From Oscillospiraceae bacterium (GTDB lineage Bacteria > Bacillota > Clostridia > Saccharofermentanales > Saccharofermentanaceae): a stretch of DNA of 64,000 nucleotides. The notes under the pieces are model-generated. The model was not told the origin of the DNA. It worked only from the letters and a program-made list of their open reading frames with translations, and did no database searches. Location of the stretch: contig FWXP01000003.1 of the NCBI GenBank assembly GCA_900176545.1, forward strand, positions 248,001 to 312,000, given 5' to 3'. Below are positions 9,810 through 18,350 of this stretch, piece after piece. How positions within the stretch are numbered: position 1 is the stretch's first letter; each line of letters starts with the position of its first letter. Both the position numbers and the translations under genes were made by a program.

Positions 9810-10208
9810 TTATCCGATAAGATCCTTTAATGTCTTATGGTAGAAGAAGTCGTGCACCATCTTATCGAACTCTACCCACATGGGAAGCGTCTGGCATGAC
9901 TTCTTCCTGTCGCACTTAAAGCCCTTATCGGCAAGACATGCAACAGAATTAAGAGGACCTTCCATGAGCTCTAAGATCTCGCCTACCTTGTACTTCTCGG
10001 GCTTCTTAACGAGCTTATAGCCGCCGCCCTTACCGCTGGCGCCTACGACAAGACCGCCCTGGACCATCTCCTTGACGATTATCTCTAAGTACTTCTTGGA
10101 TATCTCCTGTCTCTCGGCAATGTCCTTGAGGGGAATATAATTGCCGGTGTCGTGCTCGGCAAGATCTATCATTACGCGCAATGCATATCTTCCTTTGGTA
10201 GAGATCAT
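9810..10208 (-). CDS. iscR: IscR-like Rrf2 regulator
   Basis: A 132-residue Rrf2 protein (MISTKGRYALRVMIDLA start, KYLEIIVKEM helix, GASGKGGGYKL wing) with three cysteines in CLADKGFKCDRKKSC, the IscR Fe-S ligand arrangement. It is divergent from iscS-iscU, the usual iscR neighbourhood. Its own promoter (TATAAT at 10241-10246 read on the minus strand) lies inside an inverted repeat, ACCTATT with AATAGGGT, which suggests autoregulation. It probably senses Fe-S status and binds the ACCTA-TAGGT operator at iscS; whether it or the Rrf2 protein at 7538 binds the other sites is open. Confidence 0.87.
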   Translation of the reverse strand: MISTKGRYALRVMIDLAEHDTGNYIPLKDIAERQEISKKYLEIIVKEMVQGGLVVGASGKGGGYKLVKKPEKYKVGEILELMEGPLNSVACLADKGFKCDRKKSCQTLPMWVEFDKMVHDFFYHKTLKDLIG

Positions 10209-10236
10209 AAGAAGTACTCCTTACTTATTTTGTTTC

Positions 10237-10311
10237 ACCTATTATACCGAAAGGTAATAGGGTAAATCAATCTCTATTTACCTATTGACATAGTGGGTAA
10301 AAGGGTATAAC
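10237..10311. promoter_or_regulatory. Divergent iscR / iscS promoters with Rrf2-type operators
   Basis: The 19-bp imperfect palindrome ACCTATTGACATAGTGGGT (10280-10298) contains the iscS -35 box TTGACA (10285-10290); the -10 lies near 10306-10313. On the other strand, -35 TTGATT (10270-10265) and -10 TATAAT (10246-10241) drive iscR and are enclosed by ACCTATT (10237-10243) and AATAGGGT (10256-10263). A bound repressor at either palindrome would block polymerase. Confidence 0.75.
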
Positions 10312-10347
10312 ATTCCATCAAGGCTTAAGTGAAAGGAAAAACATAAC

Positions 10348-11532
10348 ATGATCTACGCAGATAATGCTGCTACCACTAAGATGAGTGAAGCAGCTGTCAA
10401 TACAATGGTATCCCTTATTGGAGATACATACGGTAACCCTTCGAGCCTCTATGCTTTCGGACAGAAGGCAAAGGAAGCTCTCGAGAAGGCAAGAGAGGAA
10501 GTAGCTGAGGCTATCGGCGCTAACCCCAGGGAGATCCTCTTTACATCAGGAGGAAGCGAAGCTGATAACCAGGCTCTTATCTCAGCTGCAAAGCTCGGTG
10601 AGAAGAAGGGTAAGAAGCACATCATCTCCACGGCATTCGAGCACCACGCTATACTTCATACGTTGAAGAAGCTGGAGGAGGAAGGATTCGAAGTAACACT
10701 TCTTCCCGTACATGAGAACGGTATCGTTCGCCCCGAGGAAGTAGAGGCTGCCATCAAGGAAGATACTGCACTTGTTACTGTAATGTACGCTAATAACGAG
10801 ATCGGTACTATCCAGCCTATCCGTGAGATCGGTGCCATCTGTCGCAAGCACGGTGTACTCTTCCACACAGATGCAGTACAGGCTGTAGGACACATAAAGG
10901 TAAATGTCGAGGAAGACAATATCGATCTTCTCTCCGCTTCGGGACATAAGTTCCACGGTCCTAAGGGCACGGGATTCCTCTATGCAAAGAAGGGCATCAA
11001 GCTTACTAATCTTATCGAGGGCGGTGCTCAGGAGAGAGGTAAGAGAGCAGGTACCGAGAACGTACCCGGCATCGCAGCAATGGCAACAGCTCTTAAGGAG
11101 TCAGTAGAGAACCTTGACGCTTACGCAGCTAAGCTCACACCCATAAGAGATAAGATCATCGCAGGCCTCAAGGAGATCCCTCATTCTGCGATCAACGGTG
11201 ATGAAGAGAGCAGAGTTCCGAGTAACATCAACTTCTGCTTCGAGGGAATAGAAGGTGAGTCACTTCTTCTTCTTCTCGACGACAAGGGTATCGCGGCTTC
11301 ATCTGGAAGTGCCTGCACATCAGGTTCCCTCGATCCCAGTCACGTACTTCTTGCTATCGGCAGGGTACACGATGTAGCACACGGATCACTCCGTCTCTCA
11401 TTAGGTGAGGACATAACGGACGAAGACGCGGATTACATCATCAAGTCCGTAAAGGACGTAGTTGAGTACTTAAGAGGCTTCTCTCCCGTATGGAGAGACC
11501 TGGTAGCAGGCAAAGGCAATTTCATACTGTAA
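10348..11532 (+). CDS. iscS: Cysteine desulfurase (IscS/NifS type)
   Basis: This PLP aminotransferase-fold enzyme takes sulfur from cysteine as a persulfide for Fe-S and thio-cofactor synthesis. The 394-residue protein has the PLP Lys in SGHKFHGPKG, the N-terminal ADNAATTKMS, and the catalytic Cys loop SSGSACTSGSLDPSHV of group I (NifS/IscS) enzymes. It is followed 15 bp later by iscU. Its promoter carries the Rrf2-type operator, so it belongs to the same regulon as the cysteine operons. It could supply both IscU and MnmA (31151). Confidence 0.95.
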   Translation: MIYADNAATTKMSEAAVNTMVSLIGDTYGNPSSLYAFGQKAKEALEKAREEVAEAIGANPREILFTSGGSEADNQALISAAKLGEKKGKKHIISTAFEHHAILHTLKKLEEEGFEVTLLPVHENGIVRPEEVEAAIKEDTALVTVMYANNEIGTIQPIREIGAICRKHGVLFHTDAVQAVGHIKVNVEEDNIDLLSASGHKFHGPKGTGFLYAKKGIKLTNLIEGGAQERGKRAGTENVPGIAAMATALKESVENLDAYAAKLTPIRDKIIAGLKEIPHSAINGDEESRVPSNINFCFEGIEGESLLLLLDDKGIAASSGSACTSGSLDPSHVLLAIGRVHDVAHGSLRLSLGEDITDEDADYIIKSVKDVVEYLRGFSPVWRDLVAGKGNFIL

Positions 11533-11547
11533 GAAGGAGATAAAGAT

Positions 11548-11919
11548 ATGGCACTTTATAGCGAGAAAGTAATGGATCACTTCAGAAATCCCAGAAATGT
11601 AGGAGTATTAGAGAATGCTAACGGCATCGGAGAAGTAGGTAATGCCAAGTGCGGCGACATCATGAAGATGTACCTTAAGATCGAGAATGACATCATCGAG
11701 GACGTTAAGTTCGAGACATTCGGTTGCGGCAGCGCCATCGCTTCAAGCTCCATGGCAACAGAGCTTATCAAGGGTAAGCCCCTCGAGGAAGCAAAGAAAC
11801 TTACGAATAAGGCTGTAGCAGAGGCTCTTGACGGACTTCCCGACTACAAGATGCACTGCTCCGTTCTTGCTCAGGAAGCGATAGAAGCAGCTATCGACGA
11901 CTATAACAGCAGAAAGTAA
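11548..11919 (+). CDS. iscU: Fe-S cluster scaffold IscU/NifU N-terminal type
   Basis: A 123-residue scaffold with the three cluster cysteines in NAKCGDIMKM (D next to C), FGCGSAIASSS and MHCSVLAQEA. The Asp after the first Cys is the residue whose change stabilises IscU clusters. It lacks the NifU middle and C-terminal domains. With iscS it forms the two-gene ISC/NIF-like unit typical of anaerobes, and probably also serves the nitrogenase-like proteins upstream. Confidence 0.95.
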   Translation: MALYSEKVMDHFRNPRNVGVLENANGIGEVGNAKCGDIMKMYLKIENDIIEDVKFETFGCGSAIASSSMATELIKGKPLEEAKKLTNKAVAEALDGLPDYKMHCSVLAQEAIEAAIDDYNSRK

Positions 11920-11944
11920 TGATCCGTAATACCATACAATCCCG

Positions 11945-11976
11945 AAGGCTCTGAGGCATTTGCTTCAGAGCCTTTT
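11945..11976 (+). terminator. Intrinsic terminator after iscU
   Basis: GGCTCTGA (11947-11954) pairs with TCAGAGCC (11965-11972) followed by TTTT; it separates iscSU from the next cysK-type gene. Confidence 0.85.
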
Positions 11977-12084
11977 GGGTATTTACATAAATCTTATTGC
12001 TCGAGATAAATAATGCGGATTATCCGCAGAAGATCTTAAGTGCTACGCTCTTCCTATCAACACGTAAAGCGGAAGGAAATACAT

Positions 12085-13077
12085 ATGAGCATAAGAAGAT
12101 CGATAACGGAATTAGTAGGTAAGACGCCCCTGCTTGAACTTAGTAACTACGAGAAGAAGCACGGCCTTGAAGCGAAGATGTTAGTTAAGCTCGAGTACTA
12201 TAATCCCAACCAGAGCGTCAAGGACAGGATCGCCCTGGCGATGGTAGAAGACGCAGAGAAGGACGGCCGCCTTAAGCCCGGAGGAACGATAGTTGAAGTT
12301 ACAAGCGGCAATACGGGTATTGCTCTTGCGGCTATAGCAGCAGCGAAAGGCTATCGCTTCAAAGCATACGTACAGGATCAGGTCAGCGAAGAGCGATTTA
12401 AGGTAATAAAGGCATTCGGAGGGGAGACAGTAAAGCTCTCATCCGACCCTATTGTAGCTAAGGCATTAAAGGAAAGTGACGGAGATTTCTTTGTCGCAAT
12501 AAGAGCTCTTAAGGATGCACTCGCAAAAGAAGACGGCATATTCTTCGCAGAGCAGGGAGCTAACCCCTCTAATCCCCGTATACACGAACTTACTACAGGT
12601 CCCGAGATATGGGAAGACACGGAAGGTAATGTGGATATCCTTGTAGCTAACGTAGGTACAGGCGGCACATTGTCAGGAACAGGTAGATTCTTAAAGAGTA
12701 AAGATAAAAATATAAAAGTAGTAGGTATCCAGCCGGATGAGAGGTCGCTTCCGAGTAAAGACAATCCTCATCCTGAGGAGATCACGGGAGTTCATCCTTT
12801 TGAAGGTATCCCTGATGATCGTATCCCTAAGACAATGGATCTTACTATCTACGATGAGAAGATAGAAGTCCTTACGGAGAATGCATATAAGGCTGCCAGA
12901 GAAGCAGCTAAGTCAGAAGGTATCCTTGTAGGGACTTCTTCAGGAGCAGCCATATATGCCGCGACCGAACTTGCAAAGAGACCTGAGAATAAAGGTAAGA
13001 CGATCGTAGCGGTATTGCCTGATACAGGACTTAGATACTTATCTACTAATCTTTTTAACGAAGAATATAAGGTCTGA
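12085..13077 (+). CDS. Cysteine synthase family protein, extended subtype (paralog of the 3229 gene)
   Basis: This 330-residue PLP protein shares with the 3229 gene the NPNQSVKDRIA lysine motif, the long HPEEITGVHPFEGIP insertion and the C-terminus RYLSTNLFNE. The start ATG 12085 follows GGAAGG. It stands alone between the iscU terminator and a zinc-ribbon gene, and no Cys leader is visible upstream. The paralog pair diverges from the standard CysK at 162, so the acceptor substrate or sulfur donor may differ; which is unknown. Confidence 0.85.
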   Translation: MSIRRSITELVGKTPLLELSNYEKKHGLEAKMLVKLEYYNPNQSVKDRIALAMVEDAEKDGRLKPGGTIVEVTSGNTGIALAAIAAAKGYRFKAYVQDQVSEERFKVIKAFGGETVKLSSDPIVAKALKESDGDFFVAIRALKDALAKEDGIFFAEQGANPSNPRIHELTTGPEIWEDTEGNVDILVANVGTGGTLSGTGRFLKSKDKNIKVVGIQPDERSLPSKDNPHPEEITGVHPFEGIPDDRIPKTMDLTIYDEKIEVLTENAYKAAREAAKSEGILVGTSSGAAIYAATELAKRPENKGKTIVAVLPDTGLRYLSTNLFNEEYKV

Positions 13078-13222
13078 TCCATTGGTAATGGTATAGAATC
13101 CTTAAATGCACATTTTCAGATTGTTCACATACTTGTTAGTGTAAAATTACAACATATGATATTATTTACTTGTCTGCTGATGAAGCAGAGCAGTATGAAT
13201 GGAATAATATCGGAGGGATAAT

Positions 13223-14140
13223 ATGAGAAAGTGTAGTAATTGCGGATTTGATAACGACGACAGTTCCAAGTTTTGTGTAGGTTGTGGTGCGGTATTGCCT
13301 GAAGCGGTTTCAACTGTGGCAACACCTGTTGCTCCTGCACCTCAGGTAAAAGTTGAGGCAGCACCTTCTCAGCCTGCAGCACCTCGTGCGGCTGCTACTT
13401 CTAAGACAAGCGGACTTTGCATAGCAGGTTTTGTAGTGTCGATCATATCGATCCCGCTTATCGGAATTCCCGCTATTATCGGACTTATACTGTCGATCTG
13501 CGGTCTTGGCGCTGCGAATAAGAAGAATCTCAAAGGAAAAGGCTTTGCCATTGCCGGTATCATTATATCGATATTAACGGGGCTGCTCTTCATTCTTGTC
13601 GTTGTACTTACCGCTTTGGGTATGAACGAGTTCTTCGATGAATATGGCGAGGATATAGTAAGAGAGGTCGAGACAAGATCCGAATACGAGGATCTTAATA
13701 TCAAGAAGATAATCAAAAACGAGAACTGGGTATTAGAGCGCCAGGGATCTTATCTTGTATTCGAGTCCGGCAACAGATTCAGATATTATGAGACTTACGG
13801 TGATGACGACAGTAGTTACTACGAAGGCACATATGAGATCTATGTCGGCAGAGATGCGATCGAATATGTCTCTGAAGACCTTGAAGAATATGGCGTAACA
13901 GAAGAGGAGATCGAGGAACTTCTTGCTGCTGACAAGGATTACTGCGAAGAGAACTTTGTATGCATTGTATTAAATAACGAATCCTGCATGGTCGACGGTG
14001 TTAATACATTGGATGAAGAAGTTATGACTCCCTATATCGGTAACTATCTTGTAGATGGTGATGAAAGCGGCCTTGATCTTACCAATATGAATCAGGCAAC
14101 TCATGTCTATTTTGTTCCCGAAGATCAGTATGACGACTGA
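13223..14140 (+). CDS. Zinc-ribbon membrane protein with DUF4190-like core
   Basis: The 305-residue protein begins with a zinc ribbon (CSNCGFDNDDSSKFCVGCG, two CxxC knuckles), then an Ala/Pro-rich linker, then two hydrophobic segments (roughly residues 68-92 and 107-132) in the pattern of DUF4190 proteins, and a C-terminal acidic domain of about 165 residues outside the membrane. RNA polymerase or stress roles have not been shown for this class. It heads a run of three zinc-ribbon proteins, suggesting a common, unknown role. Confidence 0.7.
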   Translation: MRKCSNCGFDNDDSSKFCVGCGAVLPEAVSTVATPVAPAPQVKVEAAPSQPAAPRAAATSKTSGLCIAGFVVSIISIPLIGIPAIIGLILSICGLGAANKKNLKGKGFAIAGIIISILTGLLFILVVVLTALGMNEFFDEYGEDIVREVETRSEYEDLNIKKIIKNENWVLERQGSYLVFESGNRFRYYETYGDDDSSYYEGTYEIYVGRDAIEYVSEDLEEYGVTEEEIEELLAADKDYCEENFVCIVLNNESCMVDGVNTLDEEVMTPYIGNYLVDGDESGLDLTNMNQATHVYFVPEDQYDD

Positions 14141-14193
14141 TATTTAAGGTTGGTGTTATAATCTTTATACAAAGGTTGTAGCGAGGACTTTGT

Positions 14194-15036
14194 ATGAAGA
14201 TATTCTGTGAATACTGCGGAAGCGAGCTTAAGAATACGGATGAAGAGTGCCCTAATTGCGGTGCTAAGAATCCCCAATTTCAAAGGACAGTAAAAGGAAC
14301 TCCCAAGACTATAGAAGAGCTTAAGGCTTTTTGTGACAGCAAGGGTCTGAAGCTTGATAAGATGCACATTCACATAGGCGAAGACTTTAAGCAGCCCAAA
14401 GCCTTCGGTATATATAAGAATGAGCAGAACGGGCATTTCGTCGTATATAAGAATAAGGCTAACGGACAGCGTGCCATAAGGTACGACGGTACGGACGAAG
14501 CCTATGCCGTTAATGAGCTCTACTTGAAGATAAAGGATCTTCTTAATGATGCTAAGGCTGCAACTTCAGGCAGGCCTTCTTCAAGTACGAGACGACCCGC
14601 TCCCAAGAAGACGCCGGTACTTTATTACATTATCTGCATCTTTTTCCTTATCGTTATCGTTGGAGCGCTCGTATATGCCTGCATAGCGGCAATGATCGAT
14701 AAGCGCTACAACGGTTACTATGAGCATAGAGGAACCACATACTATCGCCATGGTTCCTACTGGTATGAGTACGATGAGGATACCGAGAGCTGGTCATCCA
14801 CGGGAGACATGTCCTCCAAGATCGACAGGGAAGAAGAATTCATAGGAAATGATTATGACAACGATATCGATGCACAAGAGTTCCCCGTAGATGATTATTC
14901 GAGCGACTGGGAATCAGACGATGACTGGGACAGTGATGACGACTATGACTGGGATGATTCCTACGACGACTACGACTTCGGCGGAGGCGGAGACTGGGAC
15001 AGCGACTGGCATATCGATATAATGCGCTATCTGTAA
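14194..15036 (+). CDS. Zinc-ribbon membrane protein with acidic tail
   Basis: A 280-residue protein: zinc ribbon CEYCGSELKNTDEECPNCG, a module of about 85 residues (KTIEELKAFCDS to AVNELYLKIKD) shared with the next gene, one membrane segment (about 146-170), then an extremely Asp/Tyr/Trp-rich tail ending in DDYDFGGGGDWDSDW. The tail could bind cations. The gene is 12 bp from its shorter paralog at 15049, so the pair arose by duplication with gain or loss of the membrane half. Function unknown. Confidence 0.7.
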   Translation: MKIFCEYCGSELKNTDEECPNCGAKNPQFQRTVKGTPKTIEELKAFCDSKGLKLDKMHIHIGEDFKQPKAFGIYKNEQNGHFVVYKNKANGQRAIRYDGTDEAYAVNELYLKIKDLLNDAKAATSGRPSSSTRRPAPKKTPVLYYIICIFFLIVIVGALVYACIAAMIDKRYNGYYEHRGTTYYRHGSYWYEYDEDTESWSSTGDMSSKIDREEEFIGNDYDNDIDAQEFPVDDYSSDWESDDDWDSDDDYDWDDSYDDYDFGGGGDWDSDWHIDIMRYL

Positions 15037-15048
15037 GGGAAGGTATTT

Positions 15049-15426
15049 ATGAAGGTCAATTGCGATTACTGCGGTAACTATATGGAGACAACAGATGTAT
15101 CCTGCCCTCACTGCGGTGCGGCAAATACGCACGTTGCAGGTCACTATTCGGCAGGACCTGTGACCATAGATGAACTGAAGAAATATTGTTCCGATCAGCG
15201 TCTTCCTCTGGATAAGATGCATGTGCATATCGGCGAGAACTATACTTCTCCCATGGCATTTGGTATCTATAAGGATGAGGTGACAGGTCACTTTGTCGTC
15301 TACAAGAATAAGACTGACGGACAGCGTGCCGTAAGATACGAAGGCAAAGACGAAGCATATGCGGTAAATGAACTTTACCAGAAGATAAGATCTATGGTAG
15401 CTAATGCCCGCGGAAGGAATAAGTGA
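15049..15426 (+). CDS. Small zinc-ribbon protein, paralog of the preceding gene
   Basis: A 125-residue soluble protein with zinc ribbon CDYCGNYMETTDVSCPHCG followed by the same module as the 14194 gene: LDKMHVHIGE, MAFGIYK, GHFVVYKNK, GQRAVRYEG, DEAYAVNELY. It has no membrane segment. The conserved GHFVVYKNKxxGQRAxRYxGxDEA signature is a recognisable but, to me, unnamed domain. Confidence 0.75.
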   Translation: MKVNCDYCGNYMETTDVSCPHCGAANTHVAGHYSAGPVTIDELKKYCSDQRLPLDKMHVHIGENYTSPMAFGIYKDEVTGHFVVYKNKTDGQRAVRYEGKDEAYAVNELYQKIRSMVANARGRNK

Positions 15427-15434
15427 GGACAGAT

Positions 15435-15800
15435 ATGGAACTACTTGCATATTTTAAGAGCATACTTGATATGGACAGGGCACCCGTAGTGGTGTGTGAC
15501 TTGGAGCACACGATAATATACATGAACCCTGTTGCCGTTAAGAGATACCACGGGGATCTTACGGGTAAGAGTCTTATGGCATGCCATAACCAGAAGTCCT
15601 GCGAGATGATAGAGAAGGTAATAAAGTGGTTCGAGGCTTCGCCTGAGAACAATATCACATATACATTTCGAAATGATAAGGAAAACAAGGACGTGTATAT
15701 GGTAGCTCTTCGTGATGACTCCGATAAGCTCATCGGATACTATGAGAAGCACGAGTATCGTGATCACGAGACCATGCCTTTGTACGACGGTATCCTATAA
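15435..15800 (+). CDS. Small PAS-domain protein
   Basis: A 121-residue single-domain PAS protein. MDRAPVVVCDLEHTIIYMNPVA is the PAS core and TGKSLMACHNQKSCEMIEK includes a His/Cys-containing segment found in PAS proteins of anaerobes. No output domain is present, so it may sense a ligand or redox state and act by protein contact. ATG 15435 is preceded by GTGAGG and lies 9 bp after the previous stop. Confidence 0.72.
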   Translation: MELLAYFKSILDMDRAPVVVCDLEHTIIYMNPVAVKRYHGDLTGKSLMACHNQKSCEMIEKVIKWFEASPENNITYTFRNDKENKDVYMVALRDDSDKLIGYYEKHEYRDHETMPLYDGIL

Positions 15801-15819
15801 GAAGATCCATGGAGGATTT

Positions 15820-16356
15820 ATGATCGTACTGATCACGGGCGCATCACATACAGGTAAGACGGTATTGGCGCAGAAGCTACTGGAGAGATATAAGTATCCG
15901 TATTTTTGTATCGATCACCTGAAGATGGGACTGATAAGGAGCGGCAATACCGATCTGACGGTCCAGGGCGATGACGCTCTTACCGAATATCTTTGGCCTA
16001 TCGTTCGTGAGATGATCAAGACCGCGATAGAAAATGGTCAGAACCTGATAGTGGAAGGTTGCTATGTGCCATATAACTGGAGAGCAGACTTCGAAGATAG
16101 CTACCTGTCTGATATCAGGTTTATATGCCTTGCCATGAGCGAAGAATATATAAGTTCCAATTATGGGAAGATAATGGATCACGGCTCTGATATAGAGAAC
16201 AGACCTGAAGATCCCGAGTGCACCTCAAACTGGTTCATAGATAATAACAGAAAGTTCATTGAAGGATTCAAAGCAGCAGGTGAAGAAGTGACTCTCATAA
16301 GCAGTGATTATGAGAGTGTTATTGATAAGCTTCTTAAATCTAAGGCGACCATTTGA
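15820..16356 (+). CDS. P-loop kinase-like protein
   Basis: The 178-residue product has a Walker A motif GASHTGKTVLAQ at residues 7-18 and the layout of adenylate-kinase or Zeta-like small-molecule kinases, with DHLKMGLIRSG as a possible substrate loop and LIVEGCYVPY as the Walker B-like strand. ATG 15820 follows GGAGG. There is no antitoxin next to it. Substrate unknown. Confidence 0.7.
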   Translation: MIVLITGASHTGKTVLAQKLLERYKYPYFCIDHLKMGLIRSGNTDLTVQGDDALTEYLWPIVREMIKTAIENGQNLIVEGCYVPYNWRADFEDSYLSDIRFICLAMSEEYISSNYGKIMDHGSDIENRPEDPECTSNWFIDNNRKFIEGFKAAGEEVTLISSDYESVIDKLLKSKATI

Positions 16357-16404
16357 TCTGTTTTACGTCTATAGGTGTATAAGAACATACACGGAGTTAT
16401 GAAT

Positions 16405-16959
16405 ATGAAAAAAATATCGATCCTACTTGCTTCAACATTTATACTGACTATGTTTACAGGGTGTAATATCCCTGGAAGAGCAACAGAGATCACAAAGATA
16501 GAAAATCCTAATAAAGAAGAGATCAGTGAGATACAGTCCCGCGAAGGTCTTATGCTCAGGGTATCGCAAAGTAACTGTGATGAGATCAGCAGGGATGAGG
16601 ATGTATGGGTATCTACTTCGTATGAGATCATGTGGGACGGTACAATAACTCGAAATGTCAATTATATGCTCTCGGGATGTATAGAGGATGAGTCTGTGAC
16701 CTTGAGTGAAGAGGATTATCTGACTATATATGTATTTGCAGAGAGTACTTATTTAAATGAATCCTACTCTGATCATTCGGAGCAGGGAAGTGACGGATCA
16801 AGCTGGAATTACGTATATTATCCGACAGACAGCGATGAGACAGTGTGCCTATATTCGGGATATGCATATAGTGATGAGGATCTGTGTCAGATCCAGGATA
16901 TCGTAAGTTCTTACTTCCCGGACGAGGATTATTACGGTCCCTTACAGAGTGCTGAGTAG
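16405..16959 (+). CDS. Predicted lipoprotein
   Basis: Residues 1-17 form a lipoprotein signal peptide ending in the lipobox FTGC. The rest (about 165 residues) is acidic and extracytoplasmic; I see no family. ATG 16405 has CGGAG at proper spacing, while the ATG at 16399 is too close to it. The gene is followed at once by the tetR promoter. Confidence 0.6.
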   Translation: MKKISILLASTFILTMFTGCNIPGRATEITKIENPNKEEISEIQSREGLMLRVSQSNCDEISRDEDVWVSTSYEIMWDGTITRNVNYMLSGCIEDESVTLSEEDYLTIYVFAESTYLNESYSDHSEQGSDGSSWNYVYYPTDSDETVCLYSGYAYSDEDLCQIQDIVSSYFPDEDYYGPLQSAE

Positions 16960-16961
16960 GA

Positions 16962-17010
16962 TTGACAAGTGATCGGATGGGTGTTATTTTATGGATGAAT
17001 AAATATTCAT
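16962..17010 (+). promoter_or_regulatory. tetR promoter and palindromic operator
   Basis: TTGACA (16962-16967), 17-bp spacer, TATTTT (16985-16990). The perfect palindrome ATGAATAAATATTCAT (16995-17010) covers the expected transcription start, the usual position for an autoregulating TetR protein. Confidence 0.75.
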
Positions 17011-17026
17011 TCATAAAGGAGCGCAT

Positions 17027-17602
17027 ATGCCTAAGTCAGAGAAAAGATGTCAGGAGATAAGAGAGGAGACCAGGAACCTCATCGTAAGAAAGTCCGCACT
17101 GTACTTTGCCAGGAACGGGTTCTCCGGTACTAAGATCAGCGATCTGTCTAAGCATATCGGTATCGCACAGGGGTCTATCTATAACTATTTCGAATCCAAG
17201 GAAGAGCTCTTCGCCGAAGTCTATTCCATATCGGATAAGATCGCAGGTGTCCATAAGCTGGATACCGTAGCAAAGCTTCCTCTGCCTGCGGATAAGAAGA
17301 TACAGATGCTCTCTGACCACATAATCAAGAACATAAAGAAGGATGAGATGTTCTCCGCAGGTATCGCACTCTTCACCCAGAGGATGCTCGAAGGCGAGGC
17401 TGATAATGCATTCTACAAGACAACGGAGAAGATAATAAAGAGCGGTCAGAAGGAAGGCTGTGTCGTAGCCGGTAATGCGATGAAGCTTGCCGAGTACTAC
17501 TGGGGTGTTGTGTACCTTTATGCCTTAAAGAGTCTTTATACTGATGATTTTACGATGATCACTTCAGGTGATCTTAGCAGGATATTATTGAGGGATAAGT
17601 AA
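17027..17602 (+). CDS. TetR-family regulator
   Basis: A 191-residue protein whose N-terminal helix-turn-helix reads ALYFARNGFSGTKISDLSKHIGIAQGSIYNYFESKEELF, split here only by description: FSGTKISDLSKHIGI is the HTH and SIYNYFESKEELF the recognition end. The C-terminal ligand domain is unassigned. Directly upstream of an SDR-acyltransferase-PAP2 operon (1-bp gap), so it probably controls itself and these lipid-type genes through the palindrome at 16995. Confidence 0.85.
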   Translation: MPKSEKRCQEIREETRNLIVRKSALYFARNGFSGTKISDLSKHIGIAQGSIYNYFESKEELFAEVYSISDKIAGVHKLDTVAKLPLPADKKIQMLSDHIIKNIKKDEMFSAGIALFTQRMLEGEADNAFYKTTEKIIKSGQKEGCVVAGNAMKLAEYYWGVVYLYALKSLYTDDFTMITSGDLSRILLRDK

Positions 17603-17603
17603 T

Positions 17604-18350
17604 ATGATAGCGTTGATAACAGGTGCCACAGGCGATATAGGAGAAGAGTTCGTTAAAGGTGTGATCGGCGAGGTCGATAAGATCTGGGCCGTAGGAAGAA
17701 GTGAAGAGAAGCTAGAGAGTCTTAAGAATAAGTTCGGAGATAAGATCGTACCCGTCAGAACGGACCTGTCCGACAGAGAGGATATCTTAAGGCTCTGCTC
17801 CAGGATAGAGGAAGAAAAGCCTCAGATAAGATATCTTATCAATAATGCAGGTACCGGTAAGATGGCTCCCGTATCGGAGTTTTCATACTCTGAGATAGAG
17901 GGATTACTTGAGATAAATATGACGGCGGCAACACTTCTTTGTCGTGAAGCGATTCCGTATATGGAGAAAGGCGGATATATCCTTAATATCTGCTCGGCAT
18001 CTGCATTTCAGCCTAATCCTTATATAGCACTTTATTCTGCCAGCAAGAGCTATCTCATGTCATTCACCAGGAGCCTTAATGTAGAAAATAGTGATATCAA
18101 CTGTATAGCTGTATGCCCGGGATGGGTCGACACGAAGATGCTCTCTAAGATGCATGACGGTAAGAAGGTAGAATACCCCGGGATCGTTACTGCTAAGAAG
18201 GTGGTGGACGATGCGATCCGTGATGTAAAGAAGGGGAAGGATGTATCAGTATGTTCTCCTTACTACAGGTTCATGAGATTTTACAGTAAGGTGATGCCCC
18301 ATAGTATTGTCATGAAGCAGTGGCTCAAGGGGATCCGCGACTACATATGA
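17604..18350 (+). CDS. Short-chain dehydrogenase/reductase
   Basis: A 248-residue Rossmann enzyme with TGATGDIG for NADP(H), NNAG in ISNAG position (LINNAGTGKM), and catalytic YSASK. It belongs to the classical SDR group that includes acyl and ketone reductases. It overlaps the next start by 4 bp (ATGA), so it is translationally coupled to the acyltransferase-like protein. Substrate not known; a lipid or acyl chain is likely from context. Confidence 0.82.
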   Translation: MIALITGATGDIGEEFVKGVIGEVDKIWAVGRSEEKLESLKNKFGDKIVPVRTDLSDREDILRLCSRIEEEKPQIRYLINNAGTGKMAPVSEFSYSEIEGLLEINMTAATLLCREAIPYMEKGGYILNICSASAFQPNPYIALYSASKSYLMSFTRSLNVENSDINCIAVCPGWVDTKMLSKMHDGKKVEYPGIVTAKKVVDDAIRDVKKGKDVSVCSPYYRFMRFYSKVMPHSIVMKQWLKGIRDYI

